Assembly (NCBI GenBank): GCA_963842975.1
Contig: CAWJIH010000009.1
Span: forward strand, 124,001 to 188,000
Length of the DNA stretch: 64,000 nucleotides
Direction of reading: 5' to 3'
Origin: JACJWR01 sp963842975
Lineage (GTDB): Bacteria; Actinomycetota; Actinomycetes; S36-B12; UBA10799
Positions 7,377-14,870 of this stretch are shown here, one piece after another. A model generated the notes under the pieces. It did not search any database and was not told the DNA's origin. It was given only the letters and a program-made list of their open reading frames with translations. How positions within the stretch are numbered: the first letter of the stretch is position 1; the number at the start of each line of letters is the position of its first letter. Made by a program: the position numbers and the translations under genes.

Positions 7377-9008
7377 ATGCCAAAGATTTTGGAATTCGAC
7401 GACGCCGCCAGGAAGTCACTTGAGCGCGGTGTCGACCACGTGGCCGACACGGTCCGTGTGACGTTGGGACCCAAGGGCCGCAACGTGGTTTTGGACAAGG
7501 CCTGGGGTGCCCCGACCATCACCAACGATGGCGTGACAATCGCCCGGGAAATCGAATTGTCCGATCCCTACGAGAACCTTGGTGCCCAACTCGTCAAAGA
7601 GGTTGCGACCAAGACCAACGACGTGGCCGGGGACGGCACCACGACCGCTACCGTCCTCGCGCAGGCGATGGTGCGCGAAGGGCTCCGGATGGTCACCGCG
7701 GGAGCGGCGCCACTGAGCGTGAAGCGTGGAATCGATGCCGCAGTTGAGGCAGTGAACGCCGAACTGTCCGCAACGTCGCGCAAGATCGAGGGACGCGGCG
7801 AGATTGCCCAGGTGGCGACCATCTCCAGCCAAGACCCAGAGGTCGGTGAGGTTATCGCCGAAGCTTTCGACAAGGTCGGGGCCGATGGTGTCATCACTGT
7901 GGAAGAGTCCCAGGCCACCGGCGTGGAACTCGACTACACCGAAGGTATGCAGTTCGACAAGGGCTACATCTCGCCCTACTTCGTGACTGATGCCGAGCGC
8001 ATGGAAGCGGTCCTCGATGACCCCTTCATCCTGCTGGTGCAGGGCAAGGTGTCTGCGATTGCAGATCTGCTGCCGGTGCTCGAGAAGGTTGCGCAGTCGG
8101 GTAAAGCGCTGTTCATCATTGCCGAGGACGTCGATGGTGAGGCGTTGAGCACCATCGTGGTGAACAAGATGCGCGGCATCTTCACCTCGTGCGCAGTGAA
8201 GGCGCCCGCCTTCGGCGATCGGCGCAAGGCGATCCTGCAGGACATCGCCATTCTCACCGGGGCCACTGTGGTTTCCGAAGAGATCGGGTTGAAGCTGGAC
8301 CAGGTGAGCTTGGACGATCTGGGTACGGCTCGCCGCGTGGTGGTCACCAAGGACACGACCACGATCGTCGATGGTGCTGGCGAGCACTCGGCCGTGGTTG
8401 AGCGAGAGGCTCAGATTAGGGCCGAGATTGACCGCAGCGACTCCGACTGGGACCGCGAGAAGCTGCAGGAGCGGCTGGCGAAGCTCGTCGGCGGGGTCTG
8501 CGTGATCAAGGTCGGTGGCTACACCGAGGTTGAGCAGAAGGAACGTAAACTTCGTATCGAAGATGCGGTGTCGTCCACCCGTGCGGCAATTGAAGAGGGC
8601 ATCGTCGCCGGCGGCGGGGCTGCCCTGGTGCACGCCACGTCGGTGCTTGCCGAGGACCTCGGCCGAACCGGCGACGAGAAGGCCGGCGTCGCGATTGTGC
8701 GCAAGTCGGTCGTCGAACCGCTTCGTTGGATTGCCGAAAATGCCGGTGAGCAGGGCTACGTCATCGTGTCGAAGGTCTCGGAATTGGGCGGCCGCGACGG
8801 CTACAACGCCCGAACCGACACCTACGAGGACCTCGTGGCTGCCGGTGTGATCGATCCGGTGAAGGTGACCAAGGCGGCACTAGAGAATGCCGCGTCGGTT
8901 GCGGGGATGTTGCTCACCACGGATGTGCTCGTGGTGGAGAAGCCGGAAGAAGACGAAGATGAAGACGCAGGCCATGGACACTCCCACCACCATGGAGCGG
9001 TGCACTAG
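7377..9008 (+). CDS. groEL: Chaperonin GroEL with histidine-rich C-terminus
   Basis: 543-residue 60-kDa chaperonin. VTLGPKGRNVVLDK and VAGDGTTTATVLAQ are the ATP-binding blocks. The usual GGM repeat tail is replaced by an acidic run followed by GHGHSHHHGAVH, like the His-rich tail of actinobacterial GroEL1. By recollection groES-linked GroEL1 paralogues often have this tail while a second unlinked GroEL carries the GGM end. The tail may bind metal ions. The gene is in an operon with groES under the CIRCE pair, and a strong hairpin follows the stop. Confidence 0.97.
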   Translation: MPKILEFDDAARKSLERGVDHVADTVRVTLGPKGRNVVLDKAWGAPTITNDGVTIAREIELSDPYENLGAQLVKEVATKTNDVAGDGTTTATVLAQAMVREGLRMVTAGAAPLSVKRGIDAAVEAVNAELSATSRKIEGRGEIAQVATISSQDPEVGEVIAEAFDKVGADGVITVEESQATGVELDYTEGMQFDKGYISPYFVTDAERMEAVLDDPFILLVQGKVSAIADLLPVLEKVAQSGKALFIIAEDVDGEALSTIVVNKMRGIFTSCAVKAPAFGDRRKAILQDIAILTGATVVSEEIGLKLDQVSLDDLGTARRVVVTKDTTTIVDGAGEHSAVVEREAQIRAEIDRSDSDWDREKLQERLAKLVGGVCVIKVGGYTEVEQKERKLRIEDAVSSTRAAIEEGIVAGGGAALVHATSVLAEDLGRTGDEKAGVAIVRKSVVEPLRWIAENAGEQGYVIVSKVSELGGRDGYNARTDTYEDLVAAGVIDPVKVTKAALENAASVAGMLLTTDVLVVEKPEEDEDEDAGHGHSHHHGAVH

Positions 9009-9043
9009 CCTTCGAGGCGAATAAGGGAATAGCACAAAAAGCG

Positions 9044-9075
9044 AGGGGCTCGAACCGTAATCGGTTCGAGCCCCT
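9044..9075 (-). terminator. Intrinsic terminator of whiB, possibly bidirectional
   Basis: A 14-bp perfect stem (9044-9057 with 9062-9075, arm AGGGGCTCGAACCG) closes a TAAT loop. On the minus strand the stem is followed by CGCTTTTT, a U-tract that suits termination of whiB. On the plus strand there is no T-run, so groEL termination here would be weaker. Confidence 0.85.
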
Positions 9076-9107
9076 TAGCTGTCAGGAGAGCGGACGGGAA
9101 GCGAGAG

Positions 9108-9401
9108 CTAGCTTGCTCGGGCTAGGCGACGTGCGCTCCACAGGCGTTCGCGCTCATCCTCGCTCATGCCGCCCCAGACGCCGTATGGTTCCCTAACTGC
9201 CAGCGCGTGCTCGGCGCACTCGCGCAACACGGGGCACTGTGCGCAGATCGCTTTTGCTGCGGTCTCGCGAGCTTCACGCGCGGCACCGCGCTCGCCCTCT
9301 GGATGGAAGAAAAGATTGGGATCTTCGCCCCTACACGCGCCATCAAGCTGCCAGTCCCAGCGGTCGGCGTTGGGCCCGGGGAGCCGAGAGATATCTGCCA
9401 T
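9108..9401 (-). CDS. whiB3: WhiB-family iron-sulfur regulator, WhiB3/WblA-like
   Basis: 97-residue Wbl protein. Four cysteines C23, C53, C56 and C62 (pattern C-x29-C-x2-C-x5-C) would hold a 4Fe-4S cluster. EPYGVWGG (residues 71-78) is the family turn that contacts the principal sigma factor, followed by a basic tail. LPGPNAD at the N-terminus and FFHPEGERG after the first Cys resemble WhiB3 and WblA, and whiB3 is a neighbour of groEL1 in mycobacteria by recollection. A good AGGAGG precedes the ATG. The likely role is redox-responsive transcription control. Confidence 0.92.
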   Translation of the reverse strand: MADISRLPGPNADRWDWQLDGACRGEDPNLFFHPEGERGAAREARETAAKAICAQCPVLRECAEHALAVREPYGVWGGMSEDERERLWSARRLARAS

Positions 9402-9546
9402 GTCGCACCTCCTGTATGAGTGACTTCACTGTACCAATCGTTGCAAACATTATGCAAGGACCCCCTCTGAACAATTTTTTGGACAATGCCGGACGCCGCG
9501 CGGCGGGTCGAGTGGCGTAATCGGCGGACGGGTCCACACTTATGGC

Positions 9547-10473
9547 GTGACTGCTGCGAGTTCCGACCTGTCCTCAGCGGAGGGTCCAGGTCTTTCGGTC
9601 GCGGCCGTTGCTCGCCGCCTGGGGGTATCCCCGTCCACTCTTCGGACCTGGGATCGTCGCTATGGCATTGGACCTAGTGGCCACACTGATGGGTCGCATC
9701 GCCGATATTCCTCAGCCGACTTGGCGCGACTTCTCCACATGCAATCGCTGGTGCGGTCTGGGGTTCGGGTGGCAGATGCGGCCGTCGCCGCCCGCGGGTG
9801 GCAGCCGGAGATTAACGGCGGCTTTGCTGAACCTGAGACCCAGGAGGAGCCCTTTGCTGGGGTGGACTACCCGGATCGAGACGCGCTAGTCCGTGGCCTT
9901 GCGTCGTCGGCATTGGCGCTGGACGCCCGGGCGGCCGCGACCCTGTTGCGACGAAGTCTGGAATCCCGGGGAGTGATGTGGACCTGGGATGAGGTGCTCC
10001 GACCAGTCCTGGTGCAAATCGGTCGGCACTGGGAGCGCACAGGTGCGGGGGTGGACGTCGAGCACATGCTCAGCCAGGTGGCCACCACCGAACTCAGCGG
10101 AGTGGTCTCCCGAGAGGCACCCAGGAGCACAAGACCTGCCCTGTTGGCCTGCGCCCCGCACGAAGATCACTGCCTTGCCATCCACGCGGTTGCCGCGGCA
10201 CTTGCCGAACGTGGTGTGGAAACCAGAATCCTCGGACCCCGAACGCCTGCGGCGGCGTTGGCCTCGGCGGTCCGCCGACTAGGCCCAAGCAGCGTGTTCG
10301 TGTGGGCCTACCTCCGGGTGACGCACGCCGACTTCGCGTTGGAGATCCCACGTATTCGCCCGGAGCCACTGGTGGTTTTGGCCGGCCCGGGATGGCCCGC
10401 GCCGGCCCCGGATGGGACTGTGCACGTCGGCGATCTGGCGAGTGCCGTCACGCGGCTGCTGCGGGCCGCGTAG
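9547..10473 (+). CDS. MerR-type regulator with CarH-like cobalamin-binding domain
   Basis: 308 residues. Residues 15-75 form a MerR winged helix (SVAAVARRLGVSPSTLRTWDRRYG, HRRYSSADLARL). The remainder is a B12-binding module: a helical cap with W162 followed nine residues later by E172-H173 (the W-x9-EH motif of light-sensing CarH and LitR), then a Rossmann part with E206-D-H208 as the E/DxH motif whose His ligates cobalt. The usual trailing Gly of DxHxxG is absent. CarH-type proteins bind DNA as tetramers with adenosylcobalamin in the dark and release on illumination. No carotenoid genes are nearby; the targets are unknown. GTG start. Confidence 0.88.
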   Translation: MTAASSDLSSAEGPGLSVAAVARRLGVSPSTLRTWDRRYGIGPSGHTDGSHRRYSSADLARLLHMQSLVRSGVRVADAAVAARGWQPEINGGFAEPETQEEPFAGVDYPDRDALVRGLASSALALDARAAATLLRRSLESRGVMWTWDEVLRPVLVQIGRHWERTGAGVDVEHMLSQVATTELSGVVSREAPRSTRPALLACAPHEDHCLAIHAVAAALAERGVETRILGPRTPAAALASAVRRLGPSSVFVWAYLRVTHADFALEIPRIRPEPLVVLAGPGWPAPAPDGTVHVGDLASAVTRLLRAA

Positions 10474-10476
10474 CAT
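10471..10476 (+). promoter_or_regulatory. -10 hexamer of a leaderless promoter
   Basis: TAGCAT lies seven bases before the GTG at 10484 and overlaps the stop of the MerR gene. It supports that GTG as the true start of the next gene. Inferred from spacing. Confidence 0.45.
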
Positions 10477-10483
10477 TCCCGAC

Positions 10484-11383
10484 GTGGTCGATGCGCGCGC
10501 TCTCGCCGAGGGCGAGAGAGCAGCGTTTCATGGCCGCCCAGCCGACGGAATCGGTCCGCTGACAGCGCTCCTTGCGCAGCCGCCGATGTTGGCACCGGAT
10601 CAACTTCTCAAGGCACGTTGGCTGCTGGGCGTATGTCAAGGAGCCGCCGGGCTATTCGGCAGTGCCTCGGCCACGCTGCAGCCGTTGCTGGCATTGCCAC
10701 CCGCTCCCACCCCTGCGCATGTGCACTACGCCGGTGAAGGGGCGTGTGCGCTGGCATCGATTCATCGTCAGGTGGGTCGATTCACGGAGGCCACTGAGTT
10801 CGATCGGTGGGCCGCCCAGATAGCAGGGGCCGACACAGTACTGGGCTTCACCGCCACTCTGGGGTTGGCCGCGGACGCGGTAGGCAGGCGCGATCGGGAT
10901 ACCGCCCAGGACCACGTATCGACGGCGGCGCAACTGTGTTCGGCATCCCCGCAATGGTGGCGGGAGCGGATTCGGCTGGGTTGGGTGCAAGCAGAAGTCG
11001 ACCTGTATTGGGATCGACCGGCGGAGGCAATCGTCGCGGTGTCTCGCTCAGTGGCTGAGGCGGAGCATGTGGGAGCCCCGCGCCACGTCGCCAAGAGCCT
11101 GTCCTTCCTCGCGGTGGCGCAGCACACGATCGGAGATCCGGCCGCCCTAGCGACCCTGGGACGGGCGGCGCTGCTCGCCGAATCGCTCGGCACCTGGCCG
11201 CTGGTCTGGGTCACCAGAGGGCTGCTCGCATCCTGGCTCAAGGCGAACCCGGAGGAGGCCGAACGCAATCGTGAGTCGGCCCGGTACGCCATCTCCGTTA
11301 TCGCCGCCGACTTGCCGCAGGGGTTGCGGGAGCAGTGGTTGACCCGGGACGACGTTGCGCCGCTGTTGAACCGTGCTGGGTAG
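10484..11383 (+). CDS. Hypothetical helical (TPR-like) protein
   Basis: 299 residues from the GTG at 10484; a longer frame would overlap the MerR gene. The sequence is Ala- and Leu-rich with repeated helix pairs, for example HVHYAGEGACALASIHRQVGR and AKSLSFLAVAQHTIGD, suggesting a tetratricopeptide-like solenoid. There is no signal peptide, membrane segment or catalytic motif. It sits between a MerR-cobalamin regulator and bldM, so a role in regulation or protein-protein contacts is possible, but I do not recognise the family. Confidence 0.7.
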   Translation: MVDARALAEGERAAFHGRPADGIGPLTALLAQPPMLAPDQLLKARWLLGVCQGAAGLFGSASATLQPLLALPPAPTPAHVHYAGEGACALASIHRQVGRFTEATEFDRWAAQIAGADTVLGFTATLGLAADAVGRRDRDTAQDHVSTAAQLCSASPQWWRERIRLGWVQAEVDLYWDRPAEAIVAVSRSVAEAEHVGAPRHVAKSLSFLAVAQHTIGDPAALATLGRAALLAESLGTWPLVWVTRGLLASWLKANPEEAERNRESARYAISVIAADLPQGLREQWLTRDDVAPLLNRAG

Positions 11384-11445
11384 TGCCGCACCGACGACTC
11401 GCGCCGCCTGCCGCTTCGGGGAAGCTGGATTTCTGCAGTCGCGGC

Positions 11446-11451
11446 TAGGCT
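11446..11451 (+). promoter_or_regulatory. Candidate -10 of the bldM promoter
   Basis: TAGGCT matches the actinobacterial TANNNT pattern. Transcription would start near 11458, leaving a leader of about 39 bases to the GTG at 11497. No convincing -35 was seen. Confidence 0.35.
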
Positions 11452-11496
11452 AATCCCAGCATTCGGGTGGACGTCAACGATGAAAAGGCGGGAACT

Positions 11497-12099
11497 GTGC
11501 CAGCGGTGATGGTGTGCGATGACGTGGCCACGGAGAGAGAAGCGGTGCGCCGCGCAGTCTCCATGATCAGTGGCATTGACCGCGTGCTCACAGCTGCGAG
11601 TGGGGAAGAGCTGTTGCGTCGATTCCCCGCGGAGCAGCCCGACGTTGTCCTGATGGATGTCCGGATGCCAGGTCTGGGTGGGGTGGAGACCACCAAGCGA
11701 CTCCATCGAGACCATCCGGAAGCGGCCGTCATCATGCTCGCAAGCGGGCAGGACGCCGACGCAGTGGGCCAAGCTGTGGAGTTCGGCGCTCGCGGGTACG
11801 TCGCCAAAGATGCCTCCCCAGAGGAGTTCTCCGCACTCTTGGCTCTGCTGATGGAATCGACTCCCTCGCAAGGCCTGCGGGTGGGCCGACCCACCGGGCG
11901 CAAACCGGTGCTCAGCACTCGGGAGCAGCAGGTGCTCGAGGGGATTATGCGTGGTCAGTCGAACGCCGAAATCGGCCGCGAATTATTCCTCACGGAGGAC
12001 ACGGTGAAGACTCACGCGCGACGGTTGTATCGGAAAATGGGGGCCACTGACCGAGCCGGGGCGGTGGCTCAGGGATTCCGGTGGGGGCTGCTGCGCTGA
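11497..12099 (+). CDS. bldM: BldM-type response regulator (LuxR output)
   Basis: 200 residues from the GTG at 11497, which has AAGGCGGGA upstream; a GTG at 11467 would add ten residues. The receiver domain has the acidic pair D8-D9, D54 in LMDVRMPGLGG and a Lys in YVAKDAS. The C-terminal LuxR helix-turn-helix reads LSTREQQVLEGIMRGQSNAE and LTEDTVKTHARRLYRKMG. The resemblance to Streptomyces BldM is strong along the whole length, and numbering from this start puts the aspartate at 54 as in BldM, where it is dispensable by recollection. BldM controls differentiation genes alone or as a heterodimer with WhiI. guaB follows, as in Streptomyces. Confidence 0.88.
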   Translation: MPAVMVCDDVATEREAVRRAVSMISGIDRVLTAASGEELLRRFPAEQPDVVLMDVRMPGLGGVETTKRLHRDHPEAAVIMLASGQDADAVGQAVEFGARGYVAKDASPEEFSALLALLMESTPSQGLRVGRPTGRKPVLSTREQQVLEGIMRGQSNAEIGRELFLTEDTVKTHARRLYRKMGATDRAGAVAQGFRWGLLR

Positions 12100-12152
12100 G
12101 GGTTGGAGAGCCGTTGCGGATCTCGACGTGTGGTGACGTCGGGGTCAGGCAC

Positions 12153-12158
12153 TAGCCT
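12153..12158 (+). promoter_or_regulatory. -10 hexamer of a leaderless guaB promoter
   Basis: TAGCCT is seven bases before the guaB ATG. There is no Shine-Dalgarno sequence between, which fits a leaderless transcript. Confidence 0.55.
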
Positions 12159-12165
12159 GGGCCAC

Positions 12166-13653
12166 ATGGCAGATGACGACAAGTTTGGGCTGCTGGGACT
12201 CACCTACGACGATGTGCTGCTGTTGCCAGCGGAATCTGAGGTCATCCCGAGCAAGGTAGACACCAGTAGTCGCTTGACCCGCAACATCTCGCTCTCGGTG
12301 CCGCTGGTCTCGAGTGCGATGGACACCGTCACCGAGGCCCGGATGGCGATCGCCATGGCCCGGGTCGGTGGGGCGGGGGTGTTGCATCGGAATCTCTCAA
12401 TCGCAGACCAGGCCACCCAAGTGGATATGGTCAAGCGTTCCGAAGCTGGGATGGTCAGCGACCCGGTGACCTGCGCGCCGGAGCACACGCTGGCGGAAGT
12501 CAACGACATGTGTGCGAAGTACCGGATCTCCGGCCTGCCCGTGGTCGACCACGCCGGACGCTTGCTGGGTATCGTGACCAATCGCGACATGCGGTTCGAA
12601 GAAGACTTCAGCCGTCCGGTGGCCCAGGTGATGACTCCGATGCCGCTGGTGACGGCTCGGGTGGGTATCGAGGGTGACGAGGCGCTGAGTCTGCTGCGCG
12701 CCCACAAGATCGAAAAGCTGCCGCTGGTGGACGATGACGGAGTCCTGCAGGGCCTGATCACGGTCAAGGACTTCATCAAACGAGGCCAATACCCGAACGC
12801 CACCAAAGACGCCGAGGGACGCTTGGTCGTCGGAGCCGCGGTGGGAGTTGGCGAGGACGCCTTCGAGCGGGCGATGGCGCTGGCCGACGCCGATGTGGAC
12901 TTCCTCGTCGTCGACACCGCGCACGGTCATTCGCGGGCGGTCGCGCAGATGGTGTCGCGCATCAAAGCCGACGGCCGGGTCGACGTGGTCGGTGGCAATG
13001 TCGCCACCCGATCTGGGGCCCAAGCCCTGATTGATGCGGGGGCGGACGGCGTCAAGGTAGGGGTCGGTCCCGGCTCGATTTGCACCACGAGGATCGTGGC
13101 TGGGGTGGGGGTGCCGCAAATCACCGCAATCCATGAGGCTGCCAAAGCCTGCGGGCCAGCCGGGGTTCCGCTGATCGGCGATGGCGGTCTGCAATATTCC
13201 GGGGACATCGCCAAGGCCCTTGTCGCCGGCGCTGATTCGGTGATGCTGGGGTCGCTGCTGGCTGGCTGTGATGAGGCGCCAGGGGACATCGTCTTCGTCA
13301 ACGGCAAGCAATACAAGCAGTACCGCGGCATGGGATCGCTCGGTGCGATGGAGACCCGCGGCCAGAATGCCTCGTACTCCAAGGATCGATACTTCCAGGA
13401 CGATGTGTTGAGCGACGACAAATTGGTGCCGGAGGGTATCGAAGGGCAAGTGCCCTACCGTGGTCGGCTGGCGCTGGTCGCCCATCAACTCGTCGGCGGT
13501 CTACGGGCCTCCATGGGATACGCCGGAGCTGCGAAGGTGTCGGATCTGCAAGAGAAGGGCCAGTTCGTGCGGATTACCGCGGCTGGCCTGCGCGAGAGTC
13601 ATCCACACGACATCCAAATGACGGTCGAAGCGCCAAACTACCGGCGCTCCTGA
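12166..13653 (+). CDS. guaB: IMP dehydrogenase
   Basis: 495-residue rate-limiting enzyme of guanine nucleotide synthesis, oxidising IMP to XMP with NAD+. The catalytic cysteine is C306 in GPGSICTTRIVAGVGVPQ. Two CBS domains (about residues 95-210) interrupt the TIM barrel near VVDHAGRLLGIVTNRD and DDDGVLQGLITVKD, and allow adenine/guanine nucleotide control. The flap segment GMGSLGAM is present. The ATG at 12166 is chosen because the longer frame has an atypical N-terminus and TAGCCT lies seven bases upstream. guaB3 follows after 17 bases. Confidence 0.97.
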   Translation: MADDDKFGLLGLTYDDVLLLPAESEVIPSKVDTSSRLTRNISLSVPLVSSAMDTVTEARMAIAMARVGGAGVLHRNLSIADQATQVDMVKRSEAGMVSDPVTCAPEHTLAEVNDMCAKYRISGLPVVDHAGRLLGIVTNRDMRFEEDFSRPVAQVMTPMPLVTARVGIEGDEALSLLRAHKIEKLPLVDDDGVLQGLITVKDFIKRGQYPNATKDAEGRLVVGAAVGVGEDAFERAMALADADVDFLVVDTAHGHSRAVAQMVSRIKADGRVDVVGGNVATRSGAQALIDAGADGVKVGVGPGSICTTRIVAGVGVPQITAIHEAAKACGPAGVPLIGDGGLQYSGDIAKALVAGADSVMLGSLLAGCDEAPGDIVFVNGKQYKQYRGMGSLGAMETRGQNASYSKDRYFQDDVLSDDKLVPEGIEGQVPYRGRLALVAHQLVGGLRASMGYAGAAKVSDLQEKGQFVRITAAGLRESHPHDIQMTVEAPNYRRS

Positions 13654-13670
13654 AAGGTGGTCGAAGAATC

Positions 13671-14780
13671 GTGACTGAGGTCGAACTCGGCCGCGGAAAA
13701 CGCGCCCGCATCGCCTATTCGCTGGACGACGTGGCTATCGCCCCAAGTCGTCGTACCCGTGATCCCGAGGATTGCTCCACTGCCTGGCGGATGGACGCCT
13801 ACAGCTTCGATTTGCCGGTGATGGCGGCGCCGACCGATTCGGTGGTGTCGCCAGCGACGGCCGCGCGGATCGGAGAACTCGGCGCCTTGCCGGTGCTCAA
13901 CCTCGAGGGTCTGTGGACTAGGTATGAGGATCCCGAACCGCTGCTGGCGGAGATTCGATCGCTGGCCCCGGCAACTGCGGTGGCTCGGCTGCAGCAGCTG
14001 TATGCGCAGCCAATCTCGCCGGATCTCATGCGCGCTCGAGTCCAGCAACTGCGCGGCCTGGGCATCACCGTTGCGGGCGCGTTGTCCCCAAAACGGGTCG
14101 AAGAGTTTGCCGACATCGTTACCCAAGCCGGGGTAGATGTGTTCGTGATCCGTGGCACCACGGTGAGCGCCGAACACGTCTCCGGAGCGGCCGCGCCGCT
14201 GAATCTGAAACGTTTCATCTACGACCTCGACGTGCCGGTGGTGGTCGGCGGGGTGGCGACGCATTCGGCTGCATTGCATTTGATGCGGGCGGGTGCCGCA
14301 GGCGTCTTGGTGGGTTTCGGCGGTGGCGCCACCCACACCACACACCAGGTCCTGGGCGTACGCGTTCCGATGGCGTCCGCGATCGCCGACGTGGCAGCTG
14401 CTCGGATCGACTACCTCGACGAGTCGGGCGGTCGCTACGTCCATGTCATCGCCGATGGTGGGATGGGAAGTACTGGCGACATCGTCAAGGCGATGGCGTG
14501 TGGTGCGGATGCGGTGATGGTGGGGTCCATGCTGGCCCGCGCGGAGGAGTCTCCGGGCCAAGGTCGGCACTGGGGTATGGAAGCGGTGCATCCCAATCTG
14601 CCACGCGGGGAACTGGTGGAGTTGGGCACGGTCGGTACGTTGGCAGACGTGCTGCGTGGGCCGTCCAGCATGAGCAGCGGGCTGATGAACATCGCAGGTT
14701 CCCTGCGGCGCGCGGTGGCAACGTGTGGGTATTCGGATCTCAAGGAGTTCCAACGGGTCGACGTCGTTGTACGGGGCTGA
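13671..14780 (+). CDS. guaB3: GuaB3-family IMP dehydrogenase-related protein
   Basis: 369 residues, an IMPDH/GMPR barrel without CBS domains. RTRDPEDCSTAWRMD and FDLPVMAAPTDSVVSP match the actinobacterial GuaB3 family. The loop that carries the catalytic Cys in GuaB reads instead GGGATHTTHQVLG, so the IMPDH nucleophile is absent. Some family members from other phyla are described as GMP reductase-like; the actinobacterial role is unclear. The GTG start lies 17 bases behind guaB, so they form one operon. Confidence 0.9.
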   Translation: MTEVELGRGKRARIAYSLDDVAIAPSRRTRDPEDCSTAWRMDAYSFDLPVMAAPTDSVVSPATAARIGELGALPVLNLEGLWTRYEDPEPLLAEIRSLAPATAVARLQQLYAQPISPDLMRARVQQLRGLGITVAGALSPKRVEEFADIVTQAGVDVFVIRGTTVSAEHVSGAAAPLNLKRFIYDLDVPVVVGGVATHSAALHLMRAGAAGVLVGFGGGATHTTHQVLGVRVPMASAIADVAAARIDYLDESGGRYVHVIADGGMGSTGDIVKAMACGADAVMVGSMLARAEESPGQGRHWGMEAVHPNLPRGELVELGTVGTLADVLRGPSSMSSGLMNIAGSLRRAVATCGYSDLKEFQRVDVVVRG

Positions 14781-14858
14781 CGACCTTTCCGCGAATGCCG
14801 AGGAGGGCGCGAGAAAATTGGGTGGCGTTAGGGGCTGACGCGGACGTCAACTTGCGCC

Positions 14859-14864
14859 TACCCT
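14859..14864 (+). promoter_or_regulatory. -10 hexamer of a leaderless promoter
   Basis: TACCCT is six bases before the ATG at 14871. CTGACG at 14835-14840 could be the -35 element, 18 bases upstream of it. Confidence 0.55.
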
Positions 14865-14870
14865 GACGCC

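Noticed and set aside
7416..8633. A 405-codon minus-strand frame inside groEL
   Set aside because: Antisense shadow of a highly conserved gene, with low-complexity His/Asp-rich product.
13671..14780. A second functional IMP dehydrogenase
   Set aside because: The catalytic Cys loop is absent (ATHTTH in its place) and CBS domains are missing; it belongs to the GuaB3 branch.
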